Shown piece by piece: positions 18,090-22,187 of a stretch of DNA of 22,187 nucleotides. The notes under the pieces are model-generated. The model was not told the DNA's origin, made no database searches, and saw only the letters and a list, made by a program, of their open reading frames with translations. This DNA is from Chara braunii (lineage: Eukaryota; Streptophyta; Charophyceae; Charales; Characeae), in contig BFEA01000316.1 of the NCBI GenBank assembly GCA_003427395.1, positions 313,342 to 335,528 of the forward strand, read 5' to 3'. Each line of letters starts with the position of its first letter. Positions within the stretch are counted from its first letter, which is position 1. The position numbers were made by a program, and so were the translations under genes.

Positions 18090-19878
18090 AAGTGGACACC
18101 AAGGGTGCCGCACTTGAGGCATTAGCGATTGTTCATCTTGGACTGCCATTCCTCACGGGTCATATTCATCTTTTCCCAAGGCCCCCCGAATGCTATTCCG
18201 GGATGCTCAGGGAACGAGTGTGGCCTCTTCTTCTTCCACTAGGTCTTGCCTCCCTCATTGGCCATCACGGCGGTGACGTCACCCTTCCCGGACTCACTGC
18301 CGCCACTAGCTATTCCTTTCTCAGACTCCTCCAGGGGTAGCTTCTCTACAGTATCATCATATAATACAACAAGCATATGGTCCTGGTGCTTTTGTCGCCA
18401 AAGGACCCGCTTTGCATACCCACCAACCGGTCCCGATTTGACTACTGAAGCGTAAGACCCTTTCACCTGTGCGATCATCTGCTCTCATTGGAGAGCGAGA
18501 TCGCGAAACTGCTGATAGTTATACTTATCAGACGTGGCTTCTGCCATGAGCTGTCCGCGAATAGGTTCGTGCAAGGCACGTGAGTAGATGTACAATACTT
18601 GGTTGTCTTGCAGGTCCAATCCCGGTACCTGCAAATGACGATCAACCTCACGAGACAGTGCATCCACTGAAGACCAACCTTATCGACCGTCGTCTTGTCA
18701 AGAAATCTCTCCTTAATCTTTTGGAGAAATTGTCTCAACGTCAGGGTCTTAGCCCACTCACCTATATCTTCGAAGCCTGCGGCATTGGCCTCGAACAATA
18801 CCCACTCCTTGGCAACTCCTCCCAGACATAACGTGGAAAAAGCTACCTGGCTCTCAGGTTCGACTGGAGTGGTGCTACAATAGGTATGGATCTCTGCGAT
18901 CCACAACAACAGGTTCTCTTTTTTTTTGTTGCTATACGTGAATGGCAATTTCATTTTCACCTTTTCTTTCTTCTTTGTTTTTTCCGCTTCTTTTACAGGC
19001 TCTTCCTTTTTGGCGGGTTCTTCTTTCTTGTCGGTCGGTTCTTCGGACTCTTTCTTCGAGGGTCCGGGTTTGTCCTCCTCCCTCATTGCATCTTTCATCA
19101 ACTTAACCTGGGGTTCTTTCTTTTCTTTCCCCTTAGCCTCCTCCTCAACTGACACTTTACCTTTCCCTTTTACTCGTCTCAACACCGACTCTAATGTGGC
19201 GGTGCTATTACCAATCTTTGTTTCAAGGTGTGTCAGATAGGCCATCAAGTTGTCAAAAAGAGATGCAAAATTTGTTTATGTTTTTCCAATGTGAAATTGT
19301 TGCCTAATTTCTTCCACCTTTCTTTCTCGCTGTTCTCTCTTAATTTTTATCCTTCGGTACTCATCCATTCTTTTTATTTCTGCATTTAATGCTTATTCCA
19401 ATTGTCTAATGTTTGCCAGCATTATATCCTCATTCAGTTCTGACCTTCTTTCTTCTTCCTTTCTTTCTTCTTTCATGCCCCGTTCTTCTGTCGGTCCGCC
19501 TGCAGCGATCTTCGCCAGCTCCTCGGCGACGTATTGATCAAGGGTCATTCGGTCCTGATCAATATTCCGCTGCACCCTTGTACTGGCCTCCATCATTTGA
19601 ACAGTCGTAACATCCTCTTTAAGTTCGGTTTCTGCAGCACGCAGATCGAACTGGCTGCGTACGTGCTGTTCAGCCATGGCTCCAGCACCATGCAACTCAT
19701 TTACGAGTTGTTGAAGACAACCTAGCATCATCTGCCGTCGGTCTTCAATCTGATTACGGGTTCGGAGTTCACCTTCTTCATCAACGAAGAGGGTGACAGT
19801 GACAGGTAAGAAGAGATGAGGAATGAATCGAGTCAAGATGGAGAAACGCAGAGAGTTCCAAAGGTAAGACATCTTCAA
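18090..19878 (-). pseudogene. Chromovirus gag, broken
   Basis: Capsid/nucleocapsid polyprotein. From the ATG at 19876-19878 one frame runs down to about 18665, with TAA at 19393 and 19276. It first encodes a charged, probably coiled-coil N-terminus (about 19280-19800, rich in E/K/R), then a Lys/Glu/Pro-rich spacer (KKESEEPTDKKEEPAKK), then the retrotransposon gag core: PFTYSNKKKENLLLWIAEI, TLCLGGVAKEWV, FLQKIKERFLD (about 18690-18960). A frameshift near 18665 moves to the next frame (LSREVDRHLQVPGLDL...YNYQQFRDLALQ), with stops TGA 18485, TAG 18239 and TAA 18122. A damaged CCHC knuckle follows: C-L-K-C at 18110-18121 with His at 18092, but no final Cys in frame. Confidence 0.85.
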
Positions 19879-20643
19879 AGGTGTATATACCGCACAATAA
19901 ATAAAAATAAATCAGTAATCAATTCCACGTCTACACCTGTTTCAATTTACTACAGCAAGAAATAAATAATAAACAATTTCAGAAGAACATAAATTTTCTT
20001 TCTAATCCCACTCTTATTTACTCTAGGTGTGATGACGTCCTACAACAAGTGCACAGGTACCACAACCACGGTCAATGTGATCAAGACAACAACACACAGG
20101 TGAGTATGCACAAAACCACAGAACATCCAACAGGTAAGTAGAAAGCCAACACAACCACACAAACAATGATTAGCTCCACTGTACCATCTGCAGAAGCAAT
20201 GCAATCCTCGACACAGTCTTTACATGCCACGTGTCACCCCTGGCATGCCAACACAACAGATAATTTGCCACGTCAGCACAGCAAGGACTTGGTAGGTTTA
20301 CAAGGGGGAATGCCACGTCAGCGGTGCAGACATATCACAGTCTCAACACTGGCAAAACATATCAGCACATCAATGAACAACGTGCCTCCTCAATGGTACC
20401 AATTTCTCTCTTTATACCAGCGCCACATCAGCACATTGCCAACGGATCTCTCACTGGTATCTTCAATGCAGCTGCGTCATCATCTTCAAGGGACGACTGC
20501 TCGCAATTGCACTATTACAATGTCTAGACTTGCGGTATGACCGCGCGAGTTAATAAATGCATTTCATATTGCACATGCGGCACCTCCCACTTACCTGGGT
20601 GCCACGTCAGCACCTGACAGCAGACAACAGATCGCGATGAAGA
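19879..20643 (-). other. Leader between primer binding site and gag
   Basis: About 765 bases without a recognisable gene on either strand. Three intact CCACGTCAGC motifs lie at 20268, 20313 and 20602 and a CACGTG box at 20228-20233, so the ACGT motif of the LTR extends into the leader. The part nearest gag is A/T-rich. Packaging signals would be expected here but none can be read from sequence alone. Confidence 0.6.
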
Positions 20644-20658
20644 GTAGCTTCGATACCA
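20644..20658 (-). promoter_or_regulatory. Primer binding site, initiator tRNA-Met type
   Basis: The minus strand reads TGGTATCGAAGCTAC, three bases inside the 5' LTR end. Plant initiator tRNA-Met primer sites begin TGGTATCAGAGC; 10 of the first 12 bases match. The tRNA would prime minus-strand DNA synthesis. The two mismatches are adjacent (GA for AG). Confidence 0.8.
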
Positions 20659-20916
20659 AATTGCAATGAACCCAGTCTATTAGATAATCAGAGTCGTCAA
20701 TCAACAGTAGTTTCAATATCTATATGAAAGTCTCGAGATCGAGAAGTGATATCTCGAGCAGTATCTCATTATCCAAAAGAGAAGAGTGTGGAGGGAGAAT
20801 AGACAAAGGAGAGGAAGAGAGAATACACAGAACCCTTCAGATCCCTCTCCTTCTCCGGGTTTCTTTCCACACTACATCATCAATGATAAAAAGAATAATC
20901 CTGATCACATACAATA

Positions 20917-20930
20917 GTGCCACGTGGCAC
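20917..20930. promoter_or_regulatory. 14-bp palindrome with G-box core (5' LTR copy)
   Basis: GTGCCACGTGGCAC, identical to the copy in the 3' LTR. Intactness in both LTRs while flanking bases differ is compatible with a functional site, but two copies are too few to show constraint. Confidence 0.6.
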
Positions 20931-21073
20931 TTTATCTCAATAAGACTTTGAAGACTCAGCAGATTTCCAGTGATGACGTCGGCCACAGGTGAGTACCTGA
21001 TGCCCTACATCCACAGATCCCGATCTTCCTCTTCCTCGCAACCAGTCACCTCATGTAGACAGCGTGGACAATG

Positions 21074-21448
21074 CCACGTCAGCAATCAAGACAGGTGGCA
21101 AGCGCCACATCATCAATGAAGACCAATAGCAGCGCCACGTAGACCAGAGGCAGCGCTACATATACCAGAGGCAGCGCCATGTCAGCATGCCACGTAGACC
21201 AAAGGCAGCGCCACATATACCAAAGGCAACGCCACGTCAGCATGCCACATAGACCAGAGGCAGCGCCACATATACCAGAGGCAGCGCCGCATATACCAGA
21301 GGCAGCGCCACGTCAGCATGCCATGTAGACCAGAGGCAGCACCANAGCACCACGTCAGCATGCCACATAGACCAGAGGAAGCACCACGTCAGCATGCCAC
21401 GTAGACCAGAGGCAGCGCCACATATACCAGAGGCAGCGCCACGTCAGC
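21074..21448 (-). promoter_or_regulatory. U3 tandem array of ACGT-core motifs (5' LTR copy)
   Basis: Six intact CCACGTCAGC copies start at 21074, 21232, 21308, 21350, 21384 and 21439, plus decayed ones such as ccatgtcagc just before 21187, where a C-to-T change hits the CpG. The order and number of 21-bp modules differ from the 3' LTR, which shows unit gain and loss after insertion, or assembly collapse at the N at 21345. Confidence 0.65.
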
Positions 21449-21633
21449 ATGCCATGGTGCACCGAAGAAGCACCAGCGTGCCGCCTCCACCTTGTGCCGT
21501 CGTCCGCAACGCGTGTGCACAGCCAGCATGAAGCCAGCGTTGTCAAAGTTGAGCCAGCGTCAAAGCAGCATAGCAAGACTGAATACTTGACTTGCTCGAG
21601 GCCAGCCTTAAGTAGCAGTCGTCGAGGCTGTCT

Positions 21634-22187
21634 TGAAACAATTTTCACCTTTGGCAGTAGCCGATGCAGATCCCAGGGGTCGATCCCTTGACCTCAGCTT
21701 ACCTGTGTACAGTATCTGCACAGTTCCCTGGAGTTGAACCCGTGACCTGCACGATAGCCAGTGGTAAGTAGGTCGCCGTAGGTTGTAGGCTGTAGGGAGA
21801 TTCGAACTGTAGACCTGTAAGACAGGAGTCCAAGTAGAGTCCAGAGGCCTAGCTTTAGTCCTTCTAGAAGGTCGGCAAGTGGTCAAGTGGTGAGTCTAAG
21901 GTAGGCCCACGTTTTCAGACGAAGACAAGTGGCAAGGTCAACAGGTAGGACCTCAGTGCAACTGCACTGAGTCGACGGTACGACTGCCTACAGTCAGCAG
22001 AAGGGTCAAGAGACTCCCAATCCAGTCCAGCAAGTACCACAGGGGGACTGTGAGCACCAAGGGCCAAAGGTAAAGGGCAGACCAACGAATTTCTGAAGTA
22101 TAAATCAAGAGGCAGCGCCCAGCCATTCATTCATTCCTGCGTGAGCCATGCGGAAGCGCTGCCACAGCGACTTGTGCAAGGAGGTCT
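21634..22187 (-). repeat. Dispersed repeat that interrupts the right LTR
   Basis: It starts TGAAAC at 21634. Its first 142 bases are the inverted copy of 1-143. Beyond that, 21776-22187 has no partner in the window. On the minus strand a third T-arm-like string, CAGTTCGAATCTCCC, lies near 21795-21809, next to a small stem CCTGT/ACAGG, so several tRNA-like pieces follow one another. No protein family is seen to the window end. It could be a tRNA-derived SINE cluster or the end of another LTR element (TG terminus); the window is too short to decide. Confidence 0.6.

Larger units (their letters stand above)
13043..21633 (-). mobile_element. Ty3/gypsy LTR retrotransposon of the chromovirus type, decayed
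   Basis: The element is bounded by direct repeats (left 13043-14143, right from 20662) in the same orientation, with a tRNA-Met-type primer binding site next to the right repeat and a purine-rich tract (on the minus strand) next to the left one. Internal order on the minus strand is gag, protease, RT, RNase H, integrase, then a chromodomain, which defines chromoviruses. The outer end of the right LTR is missing, so a target-site duplication cannot be tested. Lesions in every domain make it non-autonomous. LTRs differ by scattered substitutions and by repeat-array rearrangements, so the insertion is not recent. Confidence 0.95.
20662..21633 (-). repeat. 5' LTR of the chromovirus, outer end missing
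   Basis: The LTR starts at TGCAATGAACCC, the same as the left LTR, and follows it throughout to cgaggctgtct, where similarity stops. The left LTR goes on for about another 65 bases to TTGCA; here a different repeat begins instead. The missing part is the start of U3 in the sense direction. A single N at 21345 has agcacca on both sides, so the array length here is uncertain. The 66-bp segment that is doubled in the left LTR occurs once (20766-20831). Confidence 0.9.

Noticed and set aside
18886-19240. Plus-strand hydrophobic protein (Phe-rich, membrane-like)
   Set aside because: It is the antisense of the Lys/Glu-rich spacer in gag; AAG/GAA codons read backwards give Phe/Leu/Ser.
1-21775. One giant transposon bounded by 143-bp terminal inverted repeats
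   Set aside because: The right copy lies inside an LTR as an insertion and continues past the shared block, and the interior is a mixture of unrelated elements. Two independent insertions in opposite orientation explain it better.

Overview
The window looks like nuclear DNA of a streptophyte (land plant or charophycean green alga). Evidence: a LINE ending in a plant-type reverse-transcriptase zinc-binding domain, a Ty3/gypsy chromovirus with an initiator-Met-type primer binding site, a tRNA-headed SINE, long microsatellites and near-consensus CAG|GTAAGT strings. A Chara-like source is my guess only. No intact protein-coding gene, rRNA gene or functional tRNA gene is supported; nearly everything I can name is a mobile element or its debris.

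Layout. 1-143 is the end of a repeat whose inverted copy (142/143 bases equal) lies at 21633-21775. 144-3211 is non-coding repeat-rich DNA with GAA-rich tracts, two minisatellite-like arrays and a cluster of GC-rich hairpins. 3212-3624 is a complete tRNA-derived SINE with a poly(A) tail and a perfect 16-bp target-site duplication. 3625-5312 holds a 93-bp tandem duplication, a 69-bp (CT)n tract, small perfect hairpins and a (TTC)n tract. About 5313-11263 is a plus-strand LINE (ORF1 remnant, AP-endonuclease, reverse transcriptase, zinc-binding C-terminus), broken by frameshifts and stops and by loss of an Asp in the F-A-D-D motif; its 3' end runs into an 849-base run of N. 12113-13042 is proline/C-rich sequence of unknown origin carrying a Nextera junction adapter, which is an assembly artefact.

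13043-21633 is a minus-strand Ty3/gypsy chromovirus. From right to left: 5' LTR (outer end missing), primer binding site, leader, gag, protease, RT, RNase H, integrase, chromodomain, 3' UTR with a C(UUCG)G-capped hairpin, polypurine tract, and a complete 3' LTR (TGCAA...TTGCA). The LTR U3 carries a tandem array of ACGT-core motifs (CCACGTCAGC, read as GCTGACGTGG on the element's sense strand), which recur in the leader. The coding region is inactivated by in-frame stops and frameshifts. 21634-22187 is another repeat that has replaced the outer end of the right LTR.

How it fits together: the parts are nested, decayed transposons and not a gene system. I found no convincing undescribed biological system. 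The best leads are the U3 ACGT array, the UUCG hairpin, the dispersed family with tRNA T-arm-like motifs at both window ends, and the nested hairpin at 1905-2002. Several assembly artefacts should be corrected before any of this sequence is interpreted.
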